DNA of 64,000 bases from Bin52 sp965213935 (GCA_965213935.1 CBDCAO010000010.1:124001-188000); one strand, 5' to 3'. Shown: positions 52,062 through 61,984, numbered from the stretch's first letter. Numbers and translations: made by a program. The notes: generated by a model not told the origin, from the sequence alone.

Positions 52062-52754
52062 ATGTCTGAATCAGCACTGATCGTCGGAACAGGGCCGGGT
52101 CTGAGCGCATCGCTTGCGCGGCTGTTTGCCCGCGAAGGCATGACGGTCGCGCTCGCGGCGCGCGAGACCGGCAAGCTTGCCGGGCTCGCCGGGGAGACCG
52201 GCGCCGCGGTCCATGGCTGTGATGCGGCCGACATCGGCTCCGTCGCCGCGCTGTTCGAGGCGCTTGACCGAACCATGGGGACACCGGACATCGTGGTCTA
52301 CAACCCGTCGGCGCGGGTCCGCGGACCGATCACCGACCTCGACCCGGTGGAGACCCGCAGGGCGATCGAGGTGACCTGTTTCGGGGCGTTCCTGGTTGCC
52401 CGGGAATCGGCGCGGCGCATGATCGGGCGCGGGAGCGGCTCGCTGTTCTTTACCGGTGCGTCCGCCGGCGTGAAGGGATACCCGCGTTCCTCGGTGTTCG
52501 CGATGGGCAAGTTCGGCCTGCGGGGCCTGTGCCAGGCTCTGGCCAGGGAACTGCATCCGCAGGGCATCCACATCGGCCATTTCGTCATCGACGGCGGCAT
52601 CAGGGCCGAACACCGGCCCGAGCGCCACGATACCGGCGACGACCGCATGCTGGACCCGGACGCCATCGCCGACACCTATCTGCATGTCCACCGCCAGCAC
52701 AGAAGCTCCTGGGCATGGGAGATCGAACTGCGCCCCTGGCTGGAGACATTCTGA
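52062..52754 (+). CDS. SDR-family protein with Phe at the catalytic Tyr position
   Basis: 230 residues. Cofactor loop GTGPGLSASLARLF, VALAARETGKLAGLA (Arg after strand 2, favouring NADP), YNPSARVRG and FTGASAGVKGY are SDR-like, but the Y-x-x-x-K motif reads FAMGK, so the catalytic Tyr is Phe. The C-terminal ELRPWLETF is as in similar atypical SDRs. The protein may use another acid, or bind NAD(P) without classical oxidoreduction. AGGAGGG before the ATG; 21 bp after the ThDP enzyme. Confidence 0.88.
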   Translation: MSESALIVGTGPGLSASLARLFAREGMTVALAARETGKLAGLAGETGAAVHGCDAADIGSVAALFEALDRTMGTPDIVVYNPSARVRGPITDLDPVETRRAIEVTCFGAFLVARESARRMIGRGSGSLFFTGASAGVKGYPRSSVFAMGKFGLRGLCQALARELHPQGIHIGHFVIDGGIRAEHRPERHDTGDDRMLDPDAIADTYLHVHRQHRSSWAWEIELRPWLETF

Positions 52755-52981
52755 CGCCTGTCGTACCGGGTGTCGGGGGCCGACAGGTCCCCGGCGCCGG
52801 GAGCACGGGGCGCGCGGCGGACACCGGGGCTCGCGTGCCGTTGCCATCCGGTTCACGACTGTGCCCCCTCGTGGGCGTGATGGGTTCCGATGCACGGTCG
52901 CATGGTCGGAATGTTCGGCGGGACCCGGGTGTGCCGGTGGCGCCGCCATGCGACTGATGCGGCCCCGCCTGGGCCGGGGCG

Positions 52982-53782
52982 TCAGGCGATGCGCTCGCCG
53001 GGCTTGTCCGGGGCCGGCGGCGGCTCCACGTCGGTTCCCTTCAGGACCGCCGCCGTCAGCTTGCGGTAAGACAGGAAACTCAGCGGGATCGTCGCGAGGT
53101 AGATGAGGATGCAGCCGGCAAGCGTCATCCACGGAGCGCCGAGGACGCCTGTGGCGACCAGCCCCACCACCAGGATCACCGGCAGTTTCCAGCCCTTCAG
53201 CGCGTAGGTCGGGATGCTGCTGATCATGAACAGCCCGACGAACACCATCCACAGCGACACCAGCACCGGGTTGGCAAACGCGACCCTGCCGGTCTCGAGA
53301 TTCAGGATCAGCGGCAGGAGCCCGATGCAGGCGGCGGCAGGAGCCGACGCACCGATGAAGAACCGGCTTGCGAACATCGGCGGGTTGTCGAAGGTCAGGT
53401 TGAACCGCGCCAGCCTCAGCGCGGCACAGATCGCGAAGAACAGCGCACAGGCCCAGCCGAGGCCCCGCGCGTCCTGGGCCGTCCAGAGGAACAGGACCAT
53501 TGCCGGGGCCACGCCGAAGCACACGAAGTCGGAAAACGAGTCCAGTTCGGCTCCGAACCGGCTTTGCCCCTTTATCAGTCGGGCGACCTGGCCGTCGAAC
53601 CCGTCAAGAATGGCGGCGACCACGATCGCCCCGACCGCAAGCTCCCATTGATCCTGTATCGCGAACCGGATGCCCGTCAGGCCGCAGCACAGCGCCATGA
53701 TGGTGATCAGGTTTGGAATCAGGATACGCACGCCAGGCGTCCGCGCCCGGGCCAACAGCCTGATGCCTGTCCGGTGCTTCAT
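52982..53782 (-). CDS. pssA: CDP-diacylglycerol--serine O-phosphatidyltransferase
   Basis: 266 residues with the CDP-alcohol phosphotransferase signature DGFDGQVARLIKGQSRFGAE followed by LDSFSDF (DGxxAR...G...D...D) near residue 60, and about eight membrane helices. It makes phosphatidylserine from CDP-diacylglycerol and serine in the inner membrane. Its ATG overlaps the psd stop (ATGA), so synthesis and decarboxylation of phosphatidylserine are translationally coupled. The C-terminus ends in a Pro-rich tail. Confidence 0.94.
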   Translation of the reverse strand: MKHRTGIRLLARARTPGVRILIPNLITIMALCCGLTGIRFAIQDQWELAVGAIVVAAILDGFDGQVARLIKGQSRFGAELDSFSDFVCFGVAPAMVLFLWTAQDARGLGWACALFFAICAALRLARFNLTFDNPPMFASRFFIGASAPAAACIGLLPLILNLETGRVAFANPVLVSLWMVFVGLFMISSIPTYALKGWKLPVILVVGLVATGVLGAPWMTLAGCILIYLATIPLSFLSYRKLTAAVLKGTDVEPPPAPDKPGERIA

Positions 53783-54501
53783 GCATTCTCCCCGCCCGCC
53801 CGAATCCCGATCAGCGGATCTTCCGCGCCCAGCGCCGCGAGGACGGTTTCACCGGCTACGGACCGTTGGCCGACCTGGACAAGCGGTATCGCATCCGCGG
53901 GCAGGTAAAGATCCACCCGGCTGCCGAACCGGATCAGGCCGAACCTGTCACCGACCGTCACTTCCTGGCCCTCGTGAAGCCGGCAGACGATCCTGCGGGC
54001 AACCAGGCCCGCAATCTGCACAAGTCCCACGGCCCGGCCGTCACGCCTGTCAACGCGGACCAGCTGGCGCTCGTTCTGTTCGCTCGCCTTGTCCAGCGAC
54101 GCGTTCACGAATCGCCCCGGTACATAGTGCAGTGTGCCGATGCGCCCTGAACAGGGCAAGCGGTTTACGTGGCAGTCGAAGACATTCATGAACGTGCTGA
54201 TGCGCAGGCACTCCTGCTCGCCGAGCCGGAGCTGGTCGGGAGGCGATACGGTCCCGATGCTGAGGATCACCCCGTCTGCAGGTGCGACCAGCAGCCCATC
54301 GCGATGCGGTGTGACCCGTTCCGGATCGCGGAAGAAATAGACACACCAGGCTGTCAGTACCAGCGCCGCGGTGCCGAGAGGATGGGCGATCCAGTAGCCG
54401 GTGGCAGTCAGCGCCAGGCAGATGGCGATGAACGGCCGACCTTCCCGGGCGATCGGCACCAGGATGCTGCGTATGCCGCCGGGCCCGGCTCCTGGCTGCA
54501 C
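53779..54501 (-). CDS. psd: phosphatidylserine decarboxylase
   Basis: 240 residues of the short proteobacterial form. VYFFRDPERVTP, LLVAPADGVILSIG, ISTFMNVFDCHVNRLPCSGRI and RRIVCRLHEGQEVTVGDRFG are conserved; IRFGSRVDLYLP holds the Gly-Ser self-cleavage site that yields the pyruvoyl cofactor. Makes phosphatidylethanolamine. GTG start at 54501. First gene of the psd-pssA pair, 6 bp from the LysM gene on the same strand. Confidence 0.94.
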   Translation of the reverse strand: MQPGAGPGGIRSILVPIAREGRPFIAICLALTATGYWIAHPLGTAALVLTAWCVYFFRDPERVTPHRDGLLVAPADGVILSIGTVSPPDQLRLGEQECLRISTFMNVFDCHVNRLPCSGRIGTLHYVPGRFVNASLDKASEQNERQLVRVDRRDGRAVGLVQIAGLVARRIVCRLHEGQEVTVGDRFGLIRFGSRVDLYLPADAIPLVQVGQRSVAGETVLAALGAEDPLIGIRAGGENA

Positions 54502-54507
54502 GATCGG

Positions 54508-56421
54508 CTACAACTCTACCCTGGGCAGTCCGAAGATCTGGCCCGGATAGATCAGGTCCGGGTCCCGGATCTGGTCGGCATTCGCCTGGTAGATCGTGGT
54601 GTAACGGGTGCCGGTTCCGTAGACCCGGTAGGCGATGGTCCACAGGTTGTTTCCTGGCTGGATGATCACGACACGCTGGCCTGGCAGGGAGCGGAACGGC
54701 TCGGCGCGCACGAAGGGAAGCACGATCCGGTGGACGACGGCTCCGGAGGTCGTGACCTGGTCGACGCGCAGTTCGTGCGTGCCCGGACTGATCGGCTGTG
54801 GCGAACGGTGGACCCACTCGCCGGCATCGCTCGCCGTGCCGGTGCCCGAGAGCTTGTTGTCGACGTACACCTGCACCGTGGCGTCGGGATCGGCGCGTCC
54901 GCCCAGGACCACGTTGCCGTCCTCGTCGTAGTCCACGGTGTCGATGGTTACCGAAGGAGTACCGTCTGTCGTTCCGCTGCCCTCCGCCGCCTGACGCACG
55001 TCGTCACCGGCCGCATCCGGGTCCGCCGGCTGCGGCGCCTGGATGACGCGGGTCGGCCGTGCGAGCGCCGGATCGCCGGCCCGCGGGACGACGGCAACCA
55101 GCGGCGCTGTGTCCTTGCCGTCCGCAACCGGCGGCGTGATGCCGATGATGATGGCGTCGCGCGACTCGCGCACGTTGCCGTCCTCGTTGGTCTCGCGCAG
55201 GGTCAGGATGGTGTTCCCGGGCTCGATCGGCTTGGTGACGATGACCCATTCGCCGGCGTCGTTCGCCCGGGTGTTGCCGACAAGCCCGGTCCCGTCACCG
55301 ACCTCGATCTGCGACCTTGGCCGGGCCCGCCCGGCGATGACGGTGTTGCCTTGCGGATCGACGCGGACGATGTCGATCTTCGTTTCCTGGTCGCCTGCGT
55401 CCACCGATGCCGCGGGCGCGCCGTCAGTCGGCCCGGACCCCGGCGCGGCCGCCGTCTGCCCGGCGCCCACCCGGGTGCTGTCCCGGTCCGGGTTCGTGGA
55501 AGCGGCCGGAGCAGTGGCGTCGGGTCCGGTGCGTGCCGTGTCGCCCGGTACCGATGCGACCGCACTGGCGCCGGTGTCTGCTGACGCGGAGGGTGCTGCC
55601 GCCGAGCCCGCCGGTGCCGTCGACCCGGGCACGGTGCCGCTCCGTGCGGAGCGCGTGGAGGATCCCGGCGAGAGCTTCGGTATCGGGACGGCCGGCGGAT
55701 GGCGGAACACCGGAACGGCCACCGGGGATGATGCGTCGCCGGCGCGGGCGGCGTCCCTCATCGTGCTGTCGGCGGGTACCGGTACCGAGCTGTCCGTGGC
55801 GGCGACCTGCGCGTCCTGTCCGCCGGTGCCCGGCGTCGCGACGGCCCGGGTGTCCCCGACGGTTCCGGTCCCTGCGACGGCCTTGTCCGGCGCGGTGTCC
55901 ACGTCATGGCCCTGGGACGTGGCGGCGGCCGCGGTCTTCCGTTCGCCGTCGTCGGTGCCTGCTGGCGCGGCGGTACCGGCCGGCGGGGTCGTTGCCGCGG
56001 ACGTGCCGGTGCCCGCGTCGGCGGTTGATGCGTGCCCGGTTCCACCACTGCCGCCGGCCGGCGCGTCGTCGCCCGGCGGTGTGGCTGTTGGGGTTGTGCC
56101 GGTGGCGGCGGTTGATGCGTGCCCGGTTCCGCCACTGCCACCGGCCGGCGCGTCGTCGCCCGGCGGTGTGGCTGCTGGGGTTGTGCCGGTGGCGGCGGTT
56201 GATGCGTGCCCGGTTCCGCCACTGCCACCGGCCGGCGCGGTCGCCTGCCCGCCCGAGGGTGTGATCCCGCCGGTCCCGGCACTGTCTGCCGGGCCGGATT
56301 CCGTCGTCTCCGGGGTGAGTGCGGTGTCGGTCGGGTCTTGGTCTGAAAGCAGAAGGTACGCGAATACGAGTGCCACGATGACGAGCACGCCGCCCAGCAG
56401 AACGGGCCGTGAAGTCTTCAC
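54508..56421 (-). CDS. LysM domain protein with low-complexity repeats and Ig-like domains
   Basis: 637 residues: one N-terminal membrane anchor (VLLGGVLVIVALVFAYLLL), a 300-residue Ala/Thr/Gly/Pro-rich low-complexity region with a 29-residue repeat, two bacterial Ig-like stretches (TVIAGRARPRSQIEVGDG; NVVLGGRADPDATVQVYVDN), and a C-terminal LysM (IIQPGNNLWTIAYRVYGTG, YPGQIFGLP). It likely reaches across the periplasm to bind peptidoglycan. GTG at 56421 chosen: GAGGGAG lies 7 nt upstream and it puts the anchor at the N-terminus. Function not known. Confidence 0.85.
   Translation of the reverse strand: MKTSRPVLLGGVLVIVALVFAYLLLSDQDPTDTALTPETTESGPADSAGTGGITPSGGQATAPAGGSGGTGHASTAATGTTPAATPPGDDAPAGGSGGTGHASTAATGTTPTATPPGDDAPAGGSGGTGHASTADAGTGTSAATTPPAGTAAPAGTDDGERKTAAAATSQGHDVDTAPDKAVAGTGTVGDTRAVATPGTGGQDAQVAATDSSVPVPADSTMRDAARAGDASSPVAVPVFRHPPAVPIPKLSPGSSTRSARSGTVPGSTAPAGSAAAPSASADTGASAVASVPGDTARTGPDATAPAASTNPDRDSTRVGAGQTAAAPGSGPTDGAPAASVDAGDQETKIDIVRVDPQGNTVIAGRARPRSQIEVGDGTGLVGNTRANDAGEWVIVTKPIEPGNTILTLRETNEDGNVRESRDAIIIGITPPVADGKDTAPLVAVVPRAGDPALARPTRVIQAPQPADPDAAGDDVRQAAEGSGTTDGTPSVTIDTVDYDEDGNVVLGGRADPDATVQVYVDNKLSGTGTASDAGEWVHRSPQPISPGTHELRVDQVTTSGAVVHRIVLPFVRAEPFRSLPGQRVVIIQPGNNLWTIAYRVYGTGTRYTTIYQANADQIRDPDLIYPGQIFGLPRVEL
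56023..56240 (-). repeat. 87-bp tandem repeat inside the LysM gene
   Basis: The same 87-bp unit starts at 56023, 56110 and 56197 (third copy partial on the nucleotide level), encoding a 29-residue unit with GGSGGTGHASTA and TPPGDDAPA. In-frame copies mean the linker length can change without breaking the protein. Confidence 0.85.
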
Positions 56422-56590
56422 CTGTCGCTCCCTCGCCGGAACGGTCGGTTCCCACGGCTCGACCACGCCGCCCTGTCCGATGCTGGTCTGCCGCTCGCTC
56501 CGGGACCGGATGCTAGACCACGTGCCGTGAAACCGCAACGAGGAAACCCGGCGGCGCGGGTGTCCGTACGGACCGGCGCCGGGTCTTCCG

Positions 56591-57340
56591 TTATCTCTGG
56601 CGGTCCGGCGGCGTCGCGACGGTCCGGCGGACCTCGTGGAGCGCGATGGCTGCGGCGGCCGAGACGTTCAGACTGGAGAACGAGGCCTCGGTGGAAATCC
56701 GCACCAACTGGTCGCACCGGGTACGGGTCAGCCGGCGCAGACCGCCTCCCTCCGCGCCGAGCACCAGCGCCGTGCGGCCGCGCAGATGGGCGTCGGACAG
56801 GGTCATCCCTGTCTCGCCGGCAAGCCCGACCCGCCAGAATCCGTGGTCCGCGGCCTGCTCCAGCGCCCGGGAGATGTTGGTGACCGATACCAGCGGCAGG
56901 CGCTCGAGCGCGCCCGAGGCGGCCTTGGCCAGGGTTCCGTCCGGTGGCGGTGAGTGGCGCGCCTGGACCACCACCGCGGCGGCACCAAATGCGGCGGCGG
57001 ACCGCATGACCGCTCCGACGTTTCGCGGGTCGGTCACCTGATCGAGTACCACCAGCAGCCGGTCATCGCCGCCACCGCGAAGCAGCGAGGCGAGAGAGGG
57101 TTGCACCAGCGGGACGGCGCGCAGTGCCAGCCCCTGATGCACGGCGCCCGGCGGCAGCTGGCCGGCCAGCTCCACCGGCCCGGTTGGCTGCGGCCGGGGC
57201 ATTCCGCTGCGGCGAGCCGGATCCAGGTCCCCGAGTGCACGGGCCAGGACTTCGGCTGCCGCCGGCGTGTGCAGGATCGCGCCGATCGCGCGGGCCGGGT
57301 TGGCGAGGGCGGCGATCACCGGGCGGCGGCCCCACAGCAT
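56591..57340 (-). CDS. rlmB: 23S rRNA (guanosine-2'-O-)-methyltransferase RlmB-like (SpoU family)
   Basis: 249 residues with the SPOUT knot motifs in order: LLVVLDQVTDPRNVGAVMRSA (motif 1), LVLGAEGGGLRRL (motif 2), and ISTEASFSSLNVSAAAAIALHE (motif 3). N-terminal substrate domain begins LWGRRPVIAAL. RlmB methylates G2251 of 23S rRNA, the peptidyl-tRNA binding loop; a different tRNA or rRNA target cannot be ruled out. ATG at 57340 chosen because GGAG precedes it by 6 nt; the frame is open upstream. Divergent from the tRNA-tuf locus. Confidence 0.9.
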   Translation of the reverse strand: MLWGRRPVIAALANPARAIGAILHTPAAAEVLARALGDLDPARRSGMPRPQPTGPVELAGQLPPGAVHQGLALRAVPLVQPSLASLLRGGGDDRLLVVLDQVTDPRNVGAVMRSAAAFGAAAVVVQARHSPPPDGTLAKAASGALERLPLVSVTNISRALEQAADHGFWRVGLAGETGMTLSDAHLRGRTALVLGAEGGGLRRLTRTRCDQLVRISTEASFSSLNVSAAAAIALHEVRRTVATPPDRQR

Positions 57341-57574
57341 GACCGCTCCGTCGTTCGGCCTTTGGCGGCGTGCGGTGGTGCGTCTGCGTCCAGTGGTGCG
57401 CACGAGCCGGACTCCCCGGGTTGCGGGGCGGTATCGTTCGGCCCCGTTCGGGTTGTGCCGGGGCAATTGGGCATTGACAAGCCTGCCGCTTTGCGCGTAC
57501 TACGCCATCCTCTCCAAACCGAGCGCCCGGCGGTCCGCAGAACCCTGCGGCGCGTCGGTGGTGCGGCGAGACAG

Positions 57575-57660
57575 GGTGGGGTGCCCGAGTGGCTAAAGGG
57601 GACGGGCTGTAAACCCGTTGGCGTACGCCTACGTTGGTTCGAATCCAACCCCCACCACCA
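57575..57660 (+). tRNA. tRNA-Tyr (GTA)
   Basis: Acceptor GGTGGGG pairs with CCCCACC and the encoded CCA is at 57658-57660. Anticodon GTA is at 57609-57611 in the stem ACGGG/CCCGT. The long variable arm (a class II tRNA) fits Tyr. First gene of the tRNA-tuf run. Confidence 0.96.
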
Positions 57661-57707
57661 GCAGGACGTTTTTCCGGCGGCGCCGGGTGGAGCATGTGCA
57701 TGACCTG

Positions 57708-57781
57708 GCGGGTGTAGCTCAATGGCAGAGCAGCAGCCTTCCAAGCTGAATACGAGGGTTCGATTCCCTTCACCCGCTCCA
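57708..57781 (+). tRNA. tRNA-Gly (TCC)
   Basis: Acceptor GCGGGTG pairs with CACCCGC; T-loop GGTTCGATTCC; encoded CCA at the end. Anticodon TCC at 57740-57742. It lies between tRNA-Tyr and tuf, as in the E. coli tufB operon, where a Thr tRNA also sits. Confidence 0.95.
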
Positions 57782-57878
57782 GTGCACCTTCGCGCCGGAT
57801 AGCGGCGGGACACGCAACACTCAGGCAGGATGTGGAACACGCAGGCCGGCGATCGGCGTGAACACGGGGACCGTGGCG

Positions 57879-59069
<1,191 letters not shown>

Positions 59070-59081
59070 CCGGCCTGATGA

Positions 59082-59157
59082 AGGAGTGTAGCTCAATTGG
59101 TAGAGCACCGGTCTCCAAAACCGGGGGTTGCGGGTTCGAGCCCTGCCACTCCTGCCA
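59082..59157 (+). tRNA. tRNA-Trp (CCA)
   Basis: AGGAGTG acceptor pairs with CACTCCT (last-base wobble aside), with an encoded CCA at 59155-59157. Anticodon CCA at 59115-59117 in the ACCGG/CCGGG-type stem. It sits 12 bp after tuf and 29 bp before secE, the usual place in Proteobacteria. The anticodon reads UGG only, so UGA is a stop here. Confidence 0.95.
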
Positions 59158-59186
59158 TTCCGGCATGACGTAGGGTGGGTGGCGAG

Positions 59187-59384
59187 ATGGCGCGCACATC
59201 GCCGGCCCGGTTCGTCCGGCAGGTTCGTCAGGAGGTGTCCAGGGTCACCTGGTCCACCCGGAAGGACACCGCGACCGGAACCCTGATGGTCTTCATCATG
59301 GTGTTGATCGCGGCCGTCTTCTTCTTCCTGGTCGACCTGCTGCTGTCGTGGGGCGTGCAGTCCATCCTGGGGCTGGGAGGCTGA
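59187..59384 (+). CDS. secE: preprotein translocase subunit SecE
   Basis: 65 residues of the short one-helix SecE: RFVRQVRQEVSRVTWSTRKDT, the conserved amphipathic cytoplasmic helix, and one membrane segment (VFIMVLIAAVFFFLVDLLLSW). It clamps SecY in the protein-export channel. ATG at 59187 has GAG-rich sequence upstream; the in-frame GTG at 59175 would add MGGE. nusG begins 5 bp after the stop. Confidence 0.94.
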   Translation: MARTSPARFVRQVRQEVSRVTWSTRKDTATGTLMVFIMVLIAAVFFFLVDLLLSWGVQSILGLGG

Positions 59385-59389
59385 GGAAC

Positions 59390-59920
59390 GTGGCCAGCCG
59401 CTGGTACGTCGTGCATGTCTATTCCGGGTTCGAGAAACGGGTGGCCCAGACCCTGAGCGAGCAGGCGCGTGCCCAGGAGATGGACGACCTGATCGAGGAA
59501 GTCCTGGTGCCGACCGAAGAGGTGATCGAGATGCGCCGCGGTGCGAGGCGCAGCACGGAGCGCAAGTTCTTCCCGGGCTATGTGCTCGTGAAGATGGAGA
59601 TGACCCCGCAGAGCCAGCACCTGGTACAGAACCAGCCGAAGGTAACCGGCTTCCTCGGCAGCAGTGGACGACCCACGCCGCTGAGCGAGTCGGATGCCGC
59701 GCGCATCAAGCGCCAGGTTGCAGAGGGTGTCGAGCGGCCGCGGCCCCGGGTCACCTTCGAGATCGGCGAGCAGGTGCGGGTTGCCGACGGTCCGTTCTCG
59801 TCGTTCAACGGTTTCGTCGAGGACGTGGACGAGGAACGCGCCCGGCTCAAGGTGGCGGTGTCGATCTTCGGACGGTCGACACCGGTGGACCTTGAGTACG
59901 GTCAGGTCGAGAAGATGTGA
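59390..59920 (+). CDS. nusG: transcription termination/antitermination factor NusG
   Basis: 176 residues: SRWYVVHVYSGFEKRVAQTL (NGN start), KFFPGYVLVKMEM, and a C-terminal KOW domain FEIGEQVRVADGPFSSFNGFVEDVDEE ending VSIFGRSTPVDLEY. It binds RNA polymerase, Rho and S10. GTG start at 59390, right after secE, with GAGG upstream. Confidence 0.96.
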   Translation: MASRWYVVHVYSGFEKRVAQTLSEQARAQEMDDLIEEVLVPTEEVIEMRRGARRSTERKFFPGYVLVKMEMTPQSQHLVQNQPKVTGFLGSSGRPTPLSESDAARIKRQVAEGVERPRPRVTFEIGEQVRVADGPFSSFNGFVEDVDEERARLKVAVSIFGRSTPVDLEYGQVEKM

Positions 59921-59966
59921 CGTGCCCGTGCGCGTTACGGAACATGCCGTGTGAGGTAACAGGAAC

Positions 59967-60395
59967 ATGGCCAAGAAGATCGCAGGCTACATCAAGTTGC
60001 AGATACCGGCCGGGCAGGCGAATCCGTCACCGCCGGTGGGTCCTGCACTCGGCCAGCGCGGACTGAACATCATGGAGTTCTGCAAGGCATTCAATGCCGC
60101 GACGCAGAACCTCGAGCAGGGTATGCCGATCCCCGTGGTGGTCACCGCCTATGGCGACCGGACCTTCTCGTTCATCACCAAGACGCCACCGGCGAGCTAC
60201 CTGATCCGCAAGGCGGCGGGACTGGAGAAGGGCGCGTCGATTGCCGGGCGCGAGACGGTGGGCACGATCACCATGGCACAGGCGCGCGAGATCGCCGAGG
60301 TCAAGATGACCGATCTGAACGCGATCGACCTGGACGGTGGCGCGCAGATGATCGCCGGGTCGGCCCGGTCCATGGGCATCAAGGTCGAGGGTTAG
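59967..60395 (+). CDS. rplK: 50S ribosomal protein L11
   Basis: 142 residues: KKIAGYIKLQIPAGQANPSPPVGPALGQRGLN is the L11 N-terminus, and FSFITKTPPASYLI and DLDGGAQMIAGSARSMGIKV are its C-terminus. L11 binds the GTPase-associated region of 23S rRNA. ATG after AGGAAC. Directly before rplA (5-bp gap). Confidence 0.97.
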   Translation: MAKKIAGYIKLQIPAGQANPSPPVGPALGQRGLNIMEFCKAFNAATQNLEQGMPIPVVVTAYGDRTFSFITKTPPASYLIRKAAGLEKGASIAGRETVGTITMAQAREIAEVKMTDLNAIDLDGGAQMIAGSARSMGIKVEG

Positions 60396-60400
60396 GACAG

Positions 60401-61111
60401 ATGGCGAAGCGAGGCAGGAAACTCAGGTCGAAGTACGAGGGCATCGACCGCGACACCACCTATCCTCTGGCGGACGCGCTGGGAATGGTGAGGGAACGGG
60501 CAACGGGCGGGACCTTCGACCAGACCATCGAGATCTCGATGAATCTCGGGGTGGACCCGCGTCACGCCGACCAGCTGGTCCGCGGCGTCGTCGCGTTGCC
60601 GCACGGGACCGGAAAGACGGTGCGGGTGGCGGTATTTGCCCGTGACGACAAGGCGGAGGAAGCAAGCGAGGCCGGGGCCGAGGTGGTCGGGGCCGAGGAG
60701 CTGATGCAGGAGATCCAGGACGGACGGCTCGACTTCGACCGGGTGATCGCGACGCCGGACATGATGGCGGTGGTCGGCCGGCTCGGCCGTATCCTCGGTC
60801 CCCGCGGGCTGATGCCGAACCCGAAGCTTGGCACTGTCACCCGCGACGTCGCCGACGCGGTGCGGGCCGCCAAGGCCGGCCAGGTCAATTTCCGGGTTGA
60901 GAAGGCCGGGATCGTGCATGGCGGCATCGGCAAGGCAAGCTTCAGCGCCGAGCAGCTACTCGACAACGCCACCGCGTTCGTTGACGCGATCAGGCGCGCC
61001 AAGCCTTCCGGCGCGAAGGGAACATACATCAGGCGCGTGGCGGTCAGTTCCACCCACGGGCCCGGCGTACGGGTCGAACCGTCCGCGCTACCGGAGGTCG
61101 AAACCGCATAG
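60401..61111 (+). CDS. rplA: 50S ribosomal protein L1
   Basis: 236 residues with GRKLRSKYEGIDRDTTYPLADAL, QTIEISMNLGVDPRHADQ, ATPDMMAVVGRLGRILGPRGLMPNPK and VNFRVEKAGIVHGGIGKASF, all of L1. L1 forms the E-site stalk and in many bacteria represses its own rplK-rplA message. Followed by a 268-bp leader before rplJ. Confidence 0.97.
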   Translation: MAKRGRKLRSKYEGIDRDTTYPLADALGMVRERATGGTFDQTIEISMNLGVDPRHADQLVRGVVALPHGTGKTVRVAVFARDDKAEEASEAGAEVVGAEELMQEIQDGRLDFDRVIATPDMMAVVGRLGRILGPRGLMPNPKLGTVTRDVADAVRAAKAGQVNFRVEKAGIVHGGIGKASFSAEQLLDNATAFVDAIRRAKPSGAKGTYIRRVAVSSTHGPGVRVEPSALPEVETA

Positions 61112-61379
61112 GGTGATGGAATTCGGCAGGCCGCACCGCGGGCTGCCGGAAGGGGCCGGCCGTGCCGGCTCCGACCTGTCCGAGACTACGGGTGCCGCAA
61201 GGCCTGAATGTCCGCGAGGGCAGCCCGTACAGACAGGGGAACAGGCGTATGCCGGCCGCCGGCCGGCCTCCCGTCTGACTCTCCGGGACAGGCGAACCAG
61301 TGCTGTCCGCAGCCCGCGGGCCGCACCAGTGCAGACCGGCCGGCGGGTCACCCGCCGGTCGCCGACGTGGAGATGATCA
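61112..61379 (+). promoter_or_regulatory. L10-type leader of rplJL
   Basis: 268 non-coding bases between rplA and rplJ, the place where the L10-(L7/L12) complex binds its own mRNA. It contains GAGACTACGGGTGCCGC (similar to the L10 leader core) and a perfect CCGGCGGG / CCCGCCGG hairpin (61340-61358) just before the GGAG and the GTG. A promoter could also lie here. The fold was not computed. Confidence 0.6.
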
Positions 61380-61922
61380 GTGAACCGAACCGAAAAGGTT
61401 GAACTGGTCGGGACGCTTCACCAGACCTTCCGGGATACCGCGGTCGTCGTGGTCACCAGGCAGGTCGGCATGACCGTTCCGGAGGTCCAGGAGCTCCGGG
61501 CAACCATGCGTGAGGCGGGAACCCGGTACAAGGTGACCAAGAACCGGCTCGCTCGCATCGCTCTGCAGGGCACGCAGTACGAGGGGCTCTCGTCCGTCTT
61601 CACCGGTCCGGTCGCGATCGCGACATCGCCGGACCCGGTGGCAACGGCGAAAGCCGCCGTGGAGTTCGCCAACAGGAACAACAAGTTCAGTATTGTTGCG
61701 GGCGCCATCGGGGACACCGTGCTGTCTGCGGAGGAAGTGAAGACGCTGTCCGAGCTTCCTTCGATCGACCAGCTGCGTGCCACGCTGATCGGACTGCTGC
61801 AGGCACCGCTCTCCAGGCTGGTGGGCGTGCTTCCGGCACCGGCGGAACAGCTGGCGCGCATCGTCGCCGCACCCGGAGCCAAGTTGGCCCGGGTGTTTGC
61901 GGCTCGCGGTCAGCAGGAGTGA
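61380..61922 (+). CDS. rplJ: 50S ribosomal protein L10
   Basis: 180 residues: MNRTEKVELVGTLHQTFRDT, YKVTKNRLARIALQGTQYEG, FTGPVAIATSPDPVATAKA and a C-terminal helix (RLVGVLPAPAEQLARIVAA) that binds the L7/L12 dimers. GTG start at 61380 with GGAG upstream. L10 represses translation of this leader. Confidence 0.96.
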   Translation: MNRTEKVELVGTLHQTFRDTAVVVVTRQVGMTVPEVQELRATMREAGTRYKVTKNRLARIALQGTQYEGLSSVFTGPVAIATSPDPVATAKAAVEFANRNNKFSIVAGAIGDTVLSAEEVKTLSELPSIDQLRATLIGLLQAPLSRLVGVLPAPAEQLARIVAAPGAKLARVFAARGQQE

Positions 61923-61984
61923 TGTCGTTCGTTGCCACCTTCGCGGTGCCCGCACCGGACTTACCAGACGAGGAGAAGTGAAAG

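Noticed and set aside
55043..56530. Plus-strand open frame rich in Pro/Ala/Val opposite the LysM gene
   Set aside because: It mirrors the low-complexity repeats of the LysM protein and has no start signal.
57858..57878. Earlier GTG start for tuf
   Set aside because: It adds seven residues absent from EF-Tu; MAKAKFERNK is the family start.
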